A stretch of 64,000 bases of DNA from Plasmodium brasilianum (taxonomy: Eukaryota > Apicomplexa > Aconoidasida > Haemosporida > Plasmodiidae). Of this stretch, positions 1 through 12,419 are shown piece by piece. Both the position numbers and the translations under genes were made by a program. Position 1 is the first letter of the stretch; every line of letters starts with the position of its first letter. The notes beneath the pieces are model-generated. The model saw nothing but the letters and a program-made list of their open reading frames with translations, ran no database searches and was not told the origin of the DNA. The stretch covers positions 434,001-498,000 of the forward strand of contig NC_090117.1 of assembly GCF_023973825.1 (NCBI RefSeq). The letters are read 5' to 3'.

Positions 1-235
1 AGCTTCCACTTCTTCTACCTCCACTGCTGCTTCTACTTCTTCTACCTCCACTGCTGCTTCTACTTCTTCTACCTCCACTGCTGCTTCTACTTCTTCTACC
101 TCCACTGCTGCTTCTACTTCTTCTACCTCCACTGCTGCTTCTACTTCTTCTACCTCCACTGCTGCTTCCACTTCTTCTACCTACACTGCTGCTTCCACTT
201 CTTCTACCACCACTGCTGCTTCCACTTTTAGCGTA
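1..235. repeat. 27-bp minisatellite inside coding sequence
   Basis: About 8.5 tandem copies of a 27-bp unit (tacctccactgctgcttcta plus 7 more bases). Copies from base 1 to ~170 are nearly identical and the right-hand copies are degenerate. The unit is a multiple of three, so copy-number change keeps the minus-strand frame. Confidence 0.9.
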
Positions 236-385
236 ATTATGCTCTTTCCGTTTGTCCTCTTCGTCGCTTCTGCTGCATTTTCTGCTGCTCCTCCCGTACT
301 TTGCACTATCTGTCTTATAATCCACTTTATCATCATTCGAATTTTTATTTTTGTAATTATTGTGCGTTCGCGTCTTTCGATTCAT
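1..385 (-). CDS. Arg/Ser-repeat protein, 5' part (runs off left edge)
   Basis: Reading leftwards from ATG at 385-383, a frame stays open to base 1, so the gene is cut by the window edge. An in-frame TAA lies two codons upstream of this ATG, which supports it as the start. The first ~50 residues are polar and basic (begins MNRKTRTHNNYK; later KCSRSDEEDKRKEHN). They lead into a 9-residue tandem repeat of the type SSSGGRRSR encoded by a 27-bp unit. A second frame over the array would read EEVEAAVEV but is closed by a TAG in one variant unit, so the Arg/Ser frame is preferred. RS-like repeats occur in splicing factors, but no RNA-binding domain is visible in this fragment, so no function is assigned. 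Confidence 0.6.
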   Translation of the reverse strand, partial: MNRKTRTHNNYKNKNSNDDKVDYKTDSAKYGRSSRKCSRSDEEDKRKEHNYAKSGSSSGGRRSGSSSVGRRSGSSSGGRRSRSSSGGRRSRSSSGGRRSRSSSGGRRSRSSSGGRRSRSSSGGRRSGS

Positions 386-879
386 AATTTAACCAATATA
401 ATTAATTATTATTATTATTTTTTTTTTATTATACTATATTTTATTTTATTATCTTTGTTTATCTTACAATTTATTTCCCTGTATATGCATTCTTATTTTA
501 ATTACCTACTCAGGTAACGCTCAACATATATATATATATATATATACACATACAAGTATATCTTTTATTTTGTTTTATCTCTTTTTACCTTTTATTTTAA
601 TTAATTTTTTTTTTTGATCGAATAATTTTTTTTCTCTTTATATCAATATAATTATGTCAATGGATGTACAACATCCGCAAAGCTCGATTTAAAAGTTGTT
701 TTGTGTTAAGTATTCCCTTAGATGGATTTTATTTCCATGGTTACAGTACTCTATTATTAATTGTGTATAATATATATATTCGTAAAGTGAGATATGTAAA
801 TGAAATGCTCGACATGTACGTATCTTGTGTATGTATACACTTGTGAGCAAGCTAAACGGCATTTATATCATTCGTCCAT

Positions 880-914
<35 letters not shown>

Positions 915-1029
915 CACGTGAAGCCAATTTAGTACTATGCATTATCATTCGCTCTTCAACTTCAGCGCTTTACATATTCTTCGTTTCATTTCACTGAATT
1001 TCATTCTCCCATTAGAATTGATAAAAAGG

Positions 1030-1196
1030 ATAAAATGAAAAGAAACAAAATGAAGGAAAATGAGATAAAATGAAATGAAATAAAATGAAATGAAATGAAA
1101 TAAAATAAAATGAAATGAAATAAAATGAAATGAAATGAAATAAAATGAAATGAAATGAAATGAAATAAAATGAAATAAAATGAAATGAAATAAAAC
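1030..1196. repeat. aaatg/aaata pentamer array
   Basis: Pentamers aaatg and aaata alternate irregularly for about 165 bp. The open frame across it is pure repeat (FHFISF-type) and not a gene. Confidence 0.85.
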
Positions 1197-2996
1197 AAAT
1201 TATATTAACTACTGCTTAACTGAAATACTACTCAATTTCAATAGCTTCCGCAAATATTCGAAAGGAGCTCAGTTTTTTCCTTTTTATTTTCTTTGTTTTT
1301 CTTTATTTATTAGCAATATATTTTTTAAACATGAAGAGAACAGAAGGAAATTATTTTACCTTAACAAGTAAACATAAATGTAAGCATCTCTTCTGTTTAA
1401 AAAAAAAAGTGCGTTATGCGTTCATTATACATGCCTCACATATAAAATGTAAATAAATACATATTTGCCGAATATATGAATATGCACATATATTTATATA
1501 TGTATGTATATTATGTATATACGAGTACTCCATTATTTTTTCCTTTCTGTGGAATCACACTGTAATAAATAAGGCATGTTTTACTTCTACATTTTTTTTT
1601 TTTTTTGACTAATGTTAAATAAGGCATTTTTCTGTCACCTTAACATGTTCATAAATTTTAAACATAAAAAATGAAATGAAGTCTTTTTTTTTTTTTTTAA
1701 TTTTTCCCTTCCATAAATTTCGTAAACAAGTAATTTTAATTGTTTACATTTATATATATATGTATATTTTTTATATATATATATGTATATTTATATGTAT
1801 GTTCATTTATATAAGTATATTTATACATATTTAGCAAAGGCTGCTACTGTAATCTATATATATGTATATTTTACATTTATATAAATTATGAATTAACATA
1901 TAATATTAAAGATTTATAAAAAAAATATAATGTTTTCTCTGTTATTCTCGATTTTTAATTTCTGTAAGTTCTACAGAATTTTATTCTTTTTGGAAGCATA
2001 TAATCTATATATATATGTATGTATAATTATATATATATGTATAAATACACTTACAAAAATGTAAATGTATTGGCTGAACCATGTTCTGCTAAAGAACAAG
2101 TTTTGCGTTAAACGATTAGGTAGTTTATATATACATATATTTATTTATATATGTCAACATATTACCAAACATTTTTGATTAGCCATTTTGATTGATATAA
2201 CTCTTCGCGTTGTCATTTTCATTAAGTTCATTTCCGTTACGAACATTTTAATTTTTTAACGTCCAAGTATATAAACAAACATTATATTTTCCTTCTCATT
2301 GTACGTATATGCATATATATATATATATATTTAATTACATTTAGATATGTATAGGTATTTATACATACATATAGATATATTCTAATAAGTATAACTACAT
2401 ATGTACATAATAAAAAAAAAACTTTCAAATTTGTTAGACTTGCTAATTCTATTTATATGTATTAATTTACATGATATAAATATTAGTACGTTTTAAAAAA
2501 CATCGTGTACATTATATACTTATAAATAAAAACGCTATATGTTATATATGCATTACTGATAAACCTGTTATGTACATTAATGAACATGTACATGTAAATA
2601 AATAGTTTATTTAACACGTTGCTGAATATGTTATATGAGCAACCAAGTAATGTACATTTATTTATGTACATTCTTATGTATGTATATATATATATATACA
2701 TATATATTCAAACTTCTAACGACGACATTTATAAAATAACAGCTAGCTTGATGGACTACCAAAATTAGCAGTTTTTATTTATTTTTTTTATTTTTTTTTA
2801 TTTTTATTTATTTTTTCCATCCCTTTCGCCGTTTTAAACGTTTTCATTGTTTTCAATGTTTTCAATGATTTCGATAATTTTACTATTTTTGCTCCGGTCA
2901 GTGCTTTCACCTTTTTATTAATTTCGTTTATTTTACGCATTTTATTTTAATTTTTGTTTTTTAGTTTCAACCCTTCCGCTCATTTCGTGTTATGAG

Positions 2997-3034
<38 letters not shown>

Positions 3035-3664
3035 ATATATATACATGTATATATATATACATGTATATAAAAATGCTTAACTTTTAGAAGATCATAATTG
3101 TGGGAGAACGTTCTATCATTTCGCATGAACACATGTACATGTTCATAAAAAAAACATGTACAACAAATTAATGACATCAAATAATGTAATTATGTTATTT
3201 ATAAAATATGTGAACTAGTCATATAACACAAAATTTGGAGTTTTTTCTTTTCCTTTTCACCCAAATCTGTTTAATCGTAAGAGTTAGCTTAAGGTGGAGT
3301 GATTGTGGTGTTGTACGCATATGTGTACGTATATGTATTTAAATTAGTACGCATATGTATATATATTTGTAAATATACGGGTAAATAACGCATATGTTCG
3401 TAGATAAGTACTTAAAACGTCAGTATTAGAAAGCGTAAAGAGAGAGTCAACAGGGGAAGGGGGCTAGTGCAAAATAAACAAATTAAAAAAATTAAAGAAA
3501 TTAAAAAAAATTTTAAAATTAAGTGGAGTGAAAAGATTTAATCAAATTAAATATTTTAAACAAAAGAAATAATTGAACAAGTGAATTAAGCGAAATATGA
3601 AAAACGCAATTTTTTTTTAATTTTTTGTTAAATAATACAAACTGCGTCACTATGTAACACAGAC

Positions 3665-3927
3665 TATGTATGTATGTATGTATGTATGTATGTATGTATG
3701 TATGTATGTATGTATGTATGTATGTATGTATGTATGTATGTATGTATGTATGTATGTATGTATGTATGTATGTATGTATGTATGTATGTATGTATGTATG
3801 TATGTATGTATGTATGTATGTATGTATGTATGTATGTATGTATGTATGTATGTATGTATGTATGTATGTATGTATGTATGTATGTATGTATGTATGTATG
3901 TATGTATGTATGTATGTATGTATGCAT
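3665..3927. repeat. (TATG)n microsatellite, about 65 copies
   Basis: Near-perfect tetranucleotide repeat of about 260 bp, broken only by one tatgcatg at the right end. Several frames are open on both strands (MYVC and HTYI polymers) purely because the unit contains no stop. They are not genes. Confidence 0.97.
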
Positions 3928-4009
3928 GTATTCAACTAGCAGAATTTTCTTTGCCAATTTAAAATTAAAAAAAAGGTCATTTTATATTTGATGATAAATT
4001 ATATTACGG

Positions 4010-4115
4010 CCTTTCGCGCAGAATATTTTGCTTCACTCATTTCGATGCGCATATTTTTAATTTTGCGCAGTTGATTAATGAGACCCCCAGTTAAAGAATT
4101 AACTGGTCTGCATTT
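4010..4115. other. Candidate structured RNA or regulatory hairpin region
   Basis: A GC-richer island in an AT-rich spacer. At 4081-4109 the arms AGACC..AGTTAA and TTAACTGGTCT pair around an AGAA loop, with 11 pairs and a 3-nt CCC bulge in the 5' arm. Just upstream, gcgca near 4016 and tgcgc near 4046 can also pair. A TTGATGA resembling a C box lies near 3989, but I see no matching D box, so a C/D snoRNA is not supported. It could instead be a cruciform-type DNA element. Confidence 0.3.
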
Positions 4116-4872
4116 TAGATATATCCATCATCCTTGTGTGTTTTATGTTAATTGATACATTTTATTTTTCTTGTATATCATTTATGCGTACATGTAAAAT
4201 ACGTATGTAGACGCATGAATTTAATCTTAATTATACTTAATTTATGTTCATTGTCCACGTAATCGTGCTTCACAATATCACTGTAAATAATAAATATATA
4301 TATATATATGTAACTTTAATTTGTAAAGCTAATTCTTTTTTTTCAATTTTTTGTAGAATTTATTTTTTATTTATTGTGCTATAGTATTTTATTTTTCATT
4401 TAAGGTGGTATCATATTTTATTCTGTATGGTATCTTTTTTTTTTTCTTCCTTTTTTACATTGCTTCGTATGCACGTTTGCATGTGAATAAGAGCGTGCGC
4501 GCGTCGGCGCGATAAAATTACATATATACATATATACATACGTATATATATATATATATATTGTGTTGTACCTGCGCATAATGTAATATATTTGATTCAA
4601 TTTTGTTCAGTTTTGTTCATTTTTGTTGTGTTATCTTACATATTTTTTGTTTTATTTTGTTTCGTTGCACTTTATCTTATATCTACTTTTTTTTTTCTTT
4701 TTTTTCTTTTTTTTCTTTTTTTTTTTTTTTTTTTTGTTTGTTTTTTAAATAAGTGGTGCTTGTATGGGTGGTGTATGTGCACACGCGCACATGTACATAT
4801 TGCAGCCGCATGAAATAAACAAATTTTAGAGTCATACTTTTCTTTTTTGAGTAGAGAATAAGCGTGCATAAT

Positions 4873-7800
4873 ATGGATGAGTCGTATTGTTCTGACGCAC
4901 CTAGCACGCAAAGAGTAAAGAAGTCAAACGGGACAGGCGATATGACTAATTATTTAAATTCAAAGAGAGTTAGCTCAAGCATATCAGAAAAGGTAAATGG
5001 TTTTCATAATAATAATCCTCGAATAGATAAACATTATGAAAAAAGAAAGATGAAAAAGCATGGCAATATACAGGAGTCCAACAATGTAGTAGAAATGCCA
5101 AACATAAGCAATAAAAAGGGGGAAAAAGGAAAAAAATATTCCAATGATTTAAGAAATCATATAAGTGATAAAGAGAATATAAAAAAGAGCAAAGCGAATA
5201 AAACAAAAGACAATAATTATAATATTCCCGATGACAACAACCCAAATAGCATTAGTAAAAGTAACAACAGGGGTGCTCAAACTCGTACGAAGAGTAATGA
5301 AACCAGTGATAGTATAACCAACAGTGTAGTCAATCGGGATCACATGACCACGTTCGACAAGCCTAGCAATATGGTCAGAAGTAGCAATACCAATTCAAAT
5401 AAAGGAGGTAAAGTTGTCAACGGGAACACCGTAAATGCCGATAATGCGGCAAATGTTGTTAATGCTTCTAACGGCGTAAATGCCGCGAATACTGCGAATC
5501 CTGCGAATATTGCGAATACTGCGAATACTGCGAATACTGCTTATACCGCTAACGCTGCTAACGCTGCTAACCGTGAGAGGGGGAAAAGAGTTAGCAGCAG
5601 CAAATGTGAACACACAGTGGGAAACAGCTACGATAGGAAACCCCCCGAAGTGGTACCAGATTGCAGGCACAATGAAGAGCTTAAAAATGAAGAAAAATTA
5701 TTTGAAAATGATGACGAAAGTTGTCAGGAAAATAGCTGCTTGCCATACTTGAATGGAAAAGGTGAGGATGCAGGAGAAATGAAAATAAATAAAGAAAAAA
5801 AAATTTTAAATAATTTTCAAAATTCATTTACAAGATCAGATAGCACAAATAGTAATTTACTTAAAATAAGTCAGAAGAGCGAAGAATGGGAAGATTCCAA
5901 AAAATGGAGCTTTTCTCTTCTTTTTACAAGTATAAAATCTATGGTTGTACAAAATTATATTTATGTAGCTAAAAAATGCGGAACACCCAACCAGCCAAAT
6001 AAACCTGGTCCCGTTTTGGCTATAAGTATAGAAAAAGAAAAACAATGTGAATCAAATAATATAATAGTTCAAACCCCACGTGCCTATGAAAAATATACGC
6101 TGACTGGAAAACTGATTCAACATAAAAGTTTATATCCATGTACAATTACTTGTATGATATATGGTAGTATAGGTGGTATAGGCAAAGTAGTTATCTTAGG
6201 AGAACAAAATGGTTTTGTCTTAATTTATAAAATTGAAAAATTTGAATGCATATTAAAATTAAATACGAAGGAGTGCCTTAAGCATTATTTTGCTAATTCA
6301 ACTACATTTAGAAAAACCATGAGTAATAATATGGACATAAAAGGTAGGATAAAAAATTTGTATAATACCAAGAGTGACGAAAATATAAATCGCCTGAACA
6401 AGTTCATGCATGATTTGCCGAACAGTAAATGGGATGATATATATAATGATGAAGATCATAATAATAACAGAGATTTGTCCTATCAAATTTCAAGTATTTC
6501 TGTTAAGTCTACTTTTGCTAATTTTATTCATTGGGTTATCGCTGGTAATATGAAAGGACAAATATTCGTATGGGAGGTCCCAAGTGGCAGTATCATAAAA
6601 ATTATTATTAATCCGCACCATATGTTTTGCGATATTAAAAACGGTAGAAGTTCCTCGAACGAGGACTACTCTAGTTCAATCGACAGCTGCAGTTACAGGG
6701 AAGGGGGGAAGAGTAAGGGGCAGAATAAAGCGAGAAAAAAAGATAAAGTTAAAGAGAAGGAAAAACATGAATATAAGGTTGACCATAAAGACAAGGTTGA
6801 TGGTAAATATAAAGTTGACCATAAAGACAAGGTTGACCGTAAAGACAAGGTTGACCGTAAAGACAAGGTTGACCGTAAAGACAAGGTTGACCGTAAAGAT
6901 AAGGATAACCAAATGGAGAAGGAAAAAAAAATGAGGAAAAAAAAAAAAAAAAAAAAAAAAATCTTTCCAAGAAGATACACAAAATAGCGAAAAAATGGAA
7001 AATGTTCACAATCAGAAAGAAGAGGAAGAAATGGAAAAGGACTCGAGTTATACTAGTAATGCAGACAACGAAGAAGACGATAAAGGGACAGTGGATGACC
7101 TTACTGAGGAGGAAAACTCAAGCGACGAGTACTCTTCTCAGAATTATTTAATCGATTCAGATGAATACCAATCCGAAGATTGTGGTAGAAAGAACTTCAA
7201 AAAGAAAGAAGAGAATGGAATGAAAGAAAATGGTCAAAAGAAAACAAAAAAATTAAAAGAATTAAAAAAATCAAAAAAATCAACAAGAACCAAACATGAA
7301 CAGGAAAAAATGAAAGCATCAAATACGTCATACGTATCAGCAATACTAGCAGTTACACACAAATATGAATTATGGGTAGCATTCGGTAATGGTTATATAG
7401 CAGTGTATGACTTGTATGATTTTCAACTACTTCTTTATACATGTATTTCAAAAAGTCCAATAATGGATGTAATATATTCTAAAATGTTAGATGATGTTTT
7501 TTTATTAATTGGCAATAATTACATAGCTGTATGGGACACGAAAACATTAAAACAAATTAAAAAAATAGCTACTTCACAAATTACAAAAAACTCTTCATTA
7601 TCTACTCTTTATCTGTTAGAACCTCCAAATTCTTGGATTAACAAAAAGATAGTTCTTATAGCTGGGTGTAATGATGGATCTCTATGTGTAACAAATATAA
7701 CTAAAAAGATGGATGGTGATTTAACCTTTTCCTATGTTAAAACTTATGATAAACGTTTTGAACCATATGTACCAGTTACCTACATATATATAGAGCCTAG

Positions 7801-7894
7801 TATTAACGCAGCCTTTGTCGGTGATGCTAGTGGTATGGTTTTCACTCTGCCCAAAATTCTAAGCACCATAAAATATGACCATGTTTCTAAGTGA
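4873..7894 (+). CDS. WD40/beta-propeller-like protein, frame broken at poly(A)
   Basis: Two open segments, 4873-6987 and up to 7894, form one gene. The first ends in poly-Lys plus a few residues immediately after a run of 25 A. The second frame is open backwards to the same run (KSFQEDTQNSEK then M at 6995). A run of 24 or 27 A would join them into a protein of about 1,007 residues. Start: ATG 4873, preceded by an in-frame GTG only. The N-terminal ~300 residues are low complexity, with an Asn-Ala repeat near 5440-5570. Blade-like strands follow: VVILGEQNGFVLIYKIEKF, WVIAGNMKGQIFVWEV, LWVAFGNGYIAVYDL, FLLIGNNYIAVWD. A charged insert with 18-bp repeats (KVDRKD, 6778-6905) splits the propeller. 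WD-type blades suggest a scaffold; no specific partner is recognised. Confidence 0.8.
6937..6961 (+). other. 25-A tract breaking the reading frame
   Basis: Uninterrupted run of 25 A. Upstream and downstream open frames differ by one position across it. Nothing else near the junction explains the break: no stop lies between the run and the next in-frame ATG in the downstream frame. Confidence 0.9.
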
Positions 7895-8697
7895 GAAGTA
7901 TATATATATATATATATATACCCGCCTTTTCTAGGCATATGAATTTGCCCCCTCCCCCCTTGCACATTCGCACCATGTTTTCATAGCCATAAAGAAATGA
8001 TAAGAAAATGATTACGAAACAATAACTAAACAATAAGACAAACATAACACCCTTGACACTTAAGTTCACCGTCCTTTCTTTACTTGTGTAAAACGCATTT
8101 TGAATTATATTTAACGGGAAAGGGTTTTACAGCAGGGAGTATTATATATCGCTTTCATTTATTCACACACGTGTACATTTATGCAACATGTATGTTGTGT
8201 GGGCATACATCTCGAATGTATATATATACATATATATGCTAAATACGAATAATGTGTTTCCAAGTTGTAGAATCAAAAAGAATTCTTAAAATAAAGCAAA
8301 TTTACAAAATGACAAGATGGTTCTATTCTTACCACCCTGAATTGCATTTTTGTATGTGTTACATATTTTGTAGCTCTTTTTTTTTTTTTTTTTTCAAATG
8401 CTTCAGTTTTTAATAGTTAATTCTCTTTGTGCTTCTCATAATATGGCACAAAATTTTAGCACTTCACGTGTATTATGTGCATTTGCAACTGCGTATATAT
8501 GTAAGTACGTATGTACGCATTTATGCTTGTATTTTTTTTTTTTTTTTTTTTTGTGTAATCACCGTTTCTTTATTTTTGGCGTTATACCTTCCCTAATATA
8601 TGCATATAAATAAGTAATGCCACACGTACTTCCTTCATAACATATAATCATTGTGCTCACTTATGCGTAATTAGTAATATTATGTACATATTAAGGA

Positions 8698-8752
<55 letters not shown>

Positions 8753-9466
8753 TTATATATTTATAGTTCCGATAATGTGTAAATGCCTTATTTATTTTTT
8801 TTTTTTTATTATAAAAGATAGCCTGTTCTATATTTGTCATTGGCTAGCTCAAACGAATAAAATAAAACTGAACAAAATGAAATAAAATTTAAACGAAGTA
8901 ATAATTGTACACAACAATATGAAGTAAAATTAGACATAGCAAAAATATGCTTAAACGAAGTTTAAGAGTCTCCAATTTTTCGGCAAAAAGGAAAAGAAGC
9001 AAAAACACAATCTTTAAAACAAGCGCAAGAGTGGGGATGAAAAAATGGAAAAATGAACAAGGGCTAATCAAGGCCAACAAAACCGTCTCATTTCTTTTTT
9101 ATCCCATTTAGTGAATGAACTTATATGTTGGCAGATGAACCTTTTTAAATTTATAAGCAATTACACATTTTAACTCTTAATGAGGAGAGTAACAATTTCA
9201 TAACAGAGTAGCCGCCCATAAGGGGCACACAAAAAAAAATAAATAAATATGCACATATACATATACATGCACATCTGTAGTTATATACACACATATATAT
9301 ATTCCCATTTTTACTTCATTTAACTATGAAGGGCTCTTCCTCCCCGTGAAACGGCTCCTATTATGATGGTATTTACCCAAAAGGGGTTCCATAACATGTG
9401 TACTTACGTAGTATGTATGTACATTATACAGCATATATACCTGTACAAGCTCATGCGTGCTTAGAA
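7895..9466. other. Convergent 3' spacer
   Basis: Separates two genes pointing at each other, so it should hold two 3' UTRs and poly(A) sites. It contains (TA)n at 7899-7920 and about 8702-8745, and T tracts at about 8378-8394 and 8530-8552. No coding sequence was seen. Confidence 0.8.
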
Positions 9467-10198
9467 CTAAGAGACGCGAAAACCATTGAACGAAAGCTCG
9501 TTAATTAAATCCTTTGCCCTTTTCGTCTCGAACGTCTTATAATTTCTATAATTTTTAATCTCATTTATTAGGTTAATTTCACATTTCTGCAGGTAATCGA
9601 TATTAAAATTTTTGTTGTTCTCTTGTTTTGTAACCATTAATAATTTTCTCAATTGATTTTGTCTTTTTTTCCTTTCTTTAAATGCGCTAATCCTCTCTTG
9701 AGTTATATCTTTCAAGTACTCATCTTTTTTATTCAACCATTCAGTAAATTTCATTTCTGTATTACTCTTTATATCCATTTGTTTTTCTAATGCTTCTTCA
9801 AATTTATTAACCTCTTCTTCTAGTGTATCATGTTCAAATTTATTAATTTTTGTCTTGTCTTTTAGTAATTTTAATTTTGTCTCTAATTTGCTTCTTGTTT
9901 CTTCCTTAAATTTCTTTTCGCTTCTTTTCATACTTAACTTTTTTATATTATTACAAATATGCCACTGTAATAAATCTTTCTGTTTTTGCAATAAATGCAC
10001 TTCTTTTTTTACGAGTTCAAATTGTGCTTCTTCTTTGCTTAGTAAGTCTTGTAATTCGCTATAATTTTTTACTAAATTGTAATTAGGATTATTAGTCCTT
10101 TTCCACAAATCCTCATTTTGTTCATATATTATGCCATTAGAATAAAGTGCTCCTTTTGAATCGAGGTACCGTAGCTTCATCATACCTTTTCCCTTCAT
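9467..10198 (-). CDS. Conserved-looking coiled-coil protein, 243 aa
   Basis: Single-exon frame starting at ATG 10198-10196. The first ~50 residues look globular (KLRYLDSKGALYSNGIIYEQ, then DLWKRTNNPNYN). The rest is nearly continuous charged helix with heptad character from about residue 45 to 215 (ELQDLLSKEEAQFELVKKE, KKFKEETRSKLETKLKLLKD, FKERKKRQNQLRKLL). There is no signal peptide or membrane segment. Composition is well balanced, without the Asn/Lys runs typical of parasite low-complexity sequence, which favours a real conserved protein. Coiled coils of this kind are common in axoneme, basal-body and cytoskeletal proteins, but I cannot name the family. A further upstream exon cannot be excluded. 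Confidence 0.8.
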   Translation of the reverse strand: MKGKGMMKLRYLDSKGALYSNGIIYEQNEDLWKRTNNPNYNLVKNYSELQDLLSKEEAQFELVKKEVHLLQKQKDLLQWHICNNIKKLSMKRSEKKFKEETRSKLETKLKLLKDKTKINKFEHDTLEEEVNKFEEALEKQMDIKSNTEMKFTEWLNKKDEYLKDITQERISAFKERKKRQNQLRKLLMVTKQENNKNFNIDYLQKCEINLINEIKNYRNYKTFETKRAKDLINELSFNGFRVS

Positions 10199-10699
10199 TT
10201 TCTTTTTCTTAATAATAGGAAAAAAGCACCAAAAGTTAATATATATGTTCGAAAAAGGCGGCTAAACAAACAGTTGTGTGTAGTTGAACAGTGTGCCGTA
10301 AGCAGCAAAAGACACCAAGAAGGAGCATAACTAGGGAAAAATAAAGGGAGTGAATATAACATCCAAACCGCATATACGATGAGAGAAAAATAAATGCAAA
10401 TACTAAACATAAAAAAAATAAAATTTATCCCTTCATTAACTTACGGAATAGGTGTGTATTCCTTAAAATATAGGAGCAATCGGGCTCTCTTGCGTCTTAC
10501 AGCAATTAACATACACCCCTTTTGTTAATAAATTATTTACAGAGTACGCTTTTCAAATATCTCACAAAAAAAAAAAAAAAGTACGCAATTATTTATAAGT
10601 ACAATGAATTTATCGCTTTTTTACTATAATTATAATTTTATTACACATTCAGTTGTTTTAGTTGTTGAACGTTACTATAATGACGGGTTTAAAAATATC

Positions 10700-10730
<31 letters not shown>

Positions 10731-10887
10731 GTGGCGTATGCAAATTAAAGAGATGGAAAAAATGGAAAATGGAAATGGAAAATTATTGCACGATTTTATT
10801 ATTCTTATATATATTTCCGTTTTTTTTTTTTTTTCTTTTAAACTACCTGAACAGTACATGTTTTTTAAGTAAAACAGCTATTTGTTT

Positions 10888-11058
10888 TTGCTTCTGCTTT
10901 TGTATTTTCCTTTGCTTTTGCATTTTCCTTTGCTTTTGCATTTTTCTTTGCTTTTGTATTTTCCTTTGCTTTTGCATTTTCCTTTGCTTTTGCATTTTCC
11001 TTTGCTTTTGCATTTTCCTTTGCTTTTGCATTTTCCTTTGCTTCTGCATTTTCGTTTG
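10888..11058. repeat. 18-bp minisatellite
   Basis: About nine copies of an 18-bp unit tgcttttgcattttcctt. The minus strand reads as a KMQKQR polymer. It is preceded by a ~30-bp anchor (cctgaacagtacatg followed by a T-run and aagtaaaacagc) that recurs before the next array. Confidence 0.9.
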
Positions 11059-11129
11059 CTTTTTTTTTTTTTTTTTACTTTAAATTGCCTGAACAGTACA
11101 TGTTTTTTAAGTAAAACAGCTTTTCGTTT

Positions 11130-11375
11130 TTGCGTTTTCTTTTACATTCTCTTTTGCCCTTTCTTTTACATTCTCTTTTGCCCTTTCTTTTACATTCTCT
11201 TTTGCCCTTTCTTTTACATTCTCTTTTGCCCTTTCTTTTACATTCTCTTTTGCCCTTTCTTTTACATTCTCTTTTGCCCTTTCTTTTACATTCTCTTTTG
11301 CCCTTTCTTTTACATTCTCTTTTGCCCTTTCTTTTACATTCTCTTTTGCCCTTTCTTTTACATTCTCTTTTGCTT
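11130..11375. repeat. 24-bp minisatellite
   Basis: Ten near-perfect copies of a 24-bp unit (ttctcttttgccctttc plus ttttaca). The minus strand reads AKENVKER repeated. The same anchor as at 10849-10878 precedes it at 11089-11118, so the two arrays sit in a duplicated module. Confidence 0.9.
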
Positions 11376-12419
11376 TTTCCTTTTTTTTTTCAGCATTCGA
11401 AATAGCCAATTTCAACGTCAACACAAAATATAATTGCTGTTTCTTGTGTACCAGGAAAAGTACCAAAATTTCTTAGTAGTACAAAAAAAGAAAAAACTTA
11501 CCAGATTTATGTATGTGTTTGTATATACTTTAAGTACAAAAATATATGGATATACCCGCATAGGTCCATATAAATGTGTACAGGGAAAAATACGCATATG
11601 AAACATCGGAGCACGCGAAACTGTATGGGTAAAACATTACGTATTTGGATGGCAACCTCATGGTGAAATACTCCTTAACGAAAAAAAGTACCACTAGCTC
11701 TAACAGCAGTAGCAGTAGAAATAATAATTTTTAGCGTATTAATTATTACATTTTACGTTTCCACTAGGCTCTTTTACATGTATTGTTTGAAAGATGCGTG
11801 CGTTTAAATATATATATGTACGTTTTTATGCATGAACATGTACACATTTTCGCATTATAAAACCTCTAGTGGATGAAACATTGCTCTCTTATATAACATT
11901 GACACCCCTCACTCGTTAAATAACTATCATTCACCTTAAAAGTGTACGCTCATTTTTACATACTTAATATATTGTGATATGCGTTATATTTAAGGCATTC
12001 CTACTTATGTAACAAAATTTTTCTAAAACGTTTGAAATTTATTTCTATATAATGAATATACAAGGAGATATATAATATCCATTTTAAAACGCAAGTAAAT
12101 TGTGATATATCTGAAAAAAAAATTTATTTTACAATTCTTTAGAAATATTAATTTTGCATTTTATTTCTGCCCATGTGGTTTATCGTATACATTTATATAT
12201 ATATATATTTACGTATGTTTACAGTTTTTTTTTTTTTTTTTTCCTTGGTTGAAAAATCGAAAACTTCAACTTTTAAACGTCAATCTTTTTTTTTCTTCTT
12301 TTAAAAATATATACATGTAAAAAAATTTTTGAAGTGTTCCTTTTTATAATTGCGCATAAAAGATTACAGAATATTCTATTAATACTATCAATAAATAAAG
12401 TGTACATTATTGTAAGAGA

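Larger units (their letters stand above)
386..4872. other. Divergent intergenic spacer, 4.5 kb
   Basis: Lies between a minus-strand start at 385 and a plus-strand start at 4873, so it should hold two promoters. It contains (TA)n tracts (about 526-545, 890-915, 3003-3030, 4545-4560), an aaatgaaata-type pentamer array (about 1030-1195), a (TATG)n block (3665-3927) and long T tracts (4689-4735). No convincing coding frame was found. The GC-richest part is around 4010-4130. Confidence 0.8.

Noticed and set aside
3664..3991. Several 90-140-residue open frames of HTYI or MYVC
   Set aside because: They are the translation of a stop-free tetranucleotide microsatellite and are open on both strands.
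11107..11466. 119-residue minus-strand protein with KENVKERA repeats
   Set aside because: All but the first ~25 residues are minisatellite, there is no splice partner, and the neighbouring array in the duplicated module is in another phase. Kept only as a possible decayed gene in the findings.
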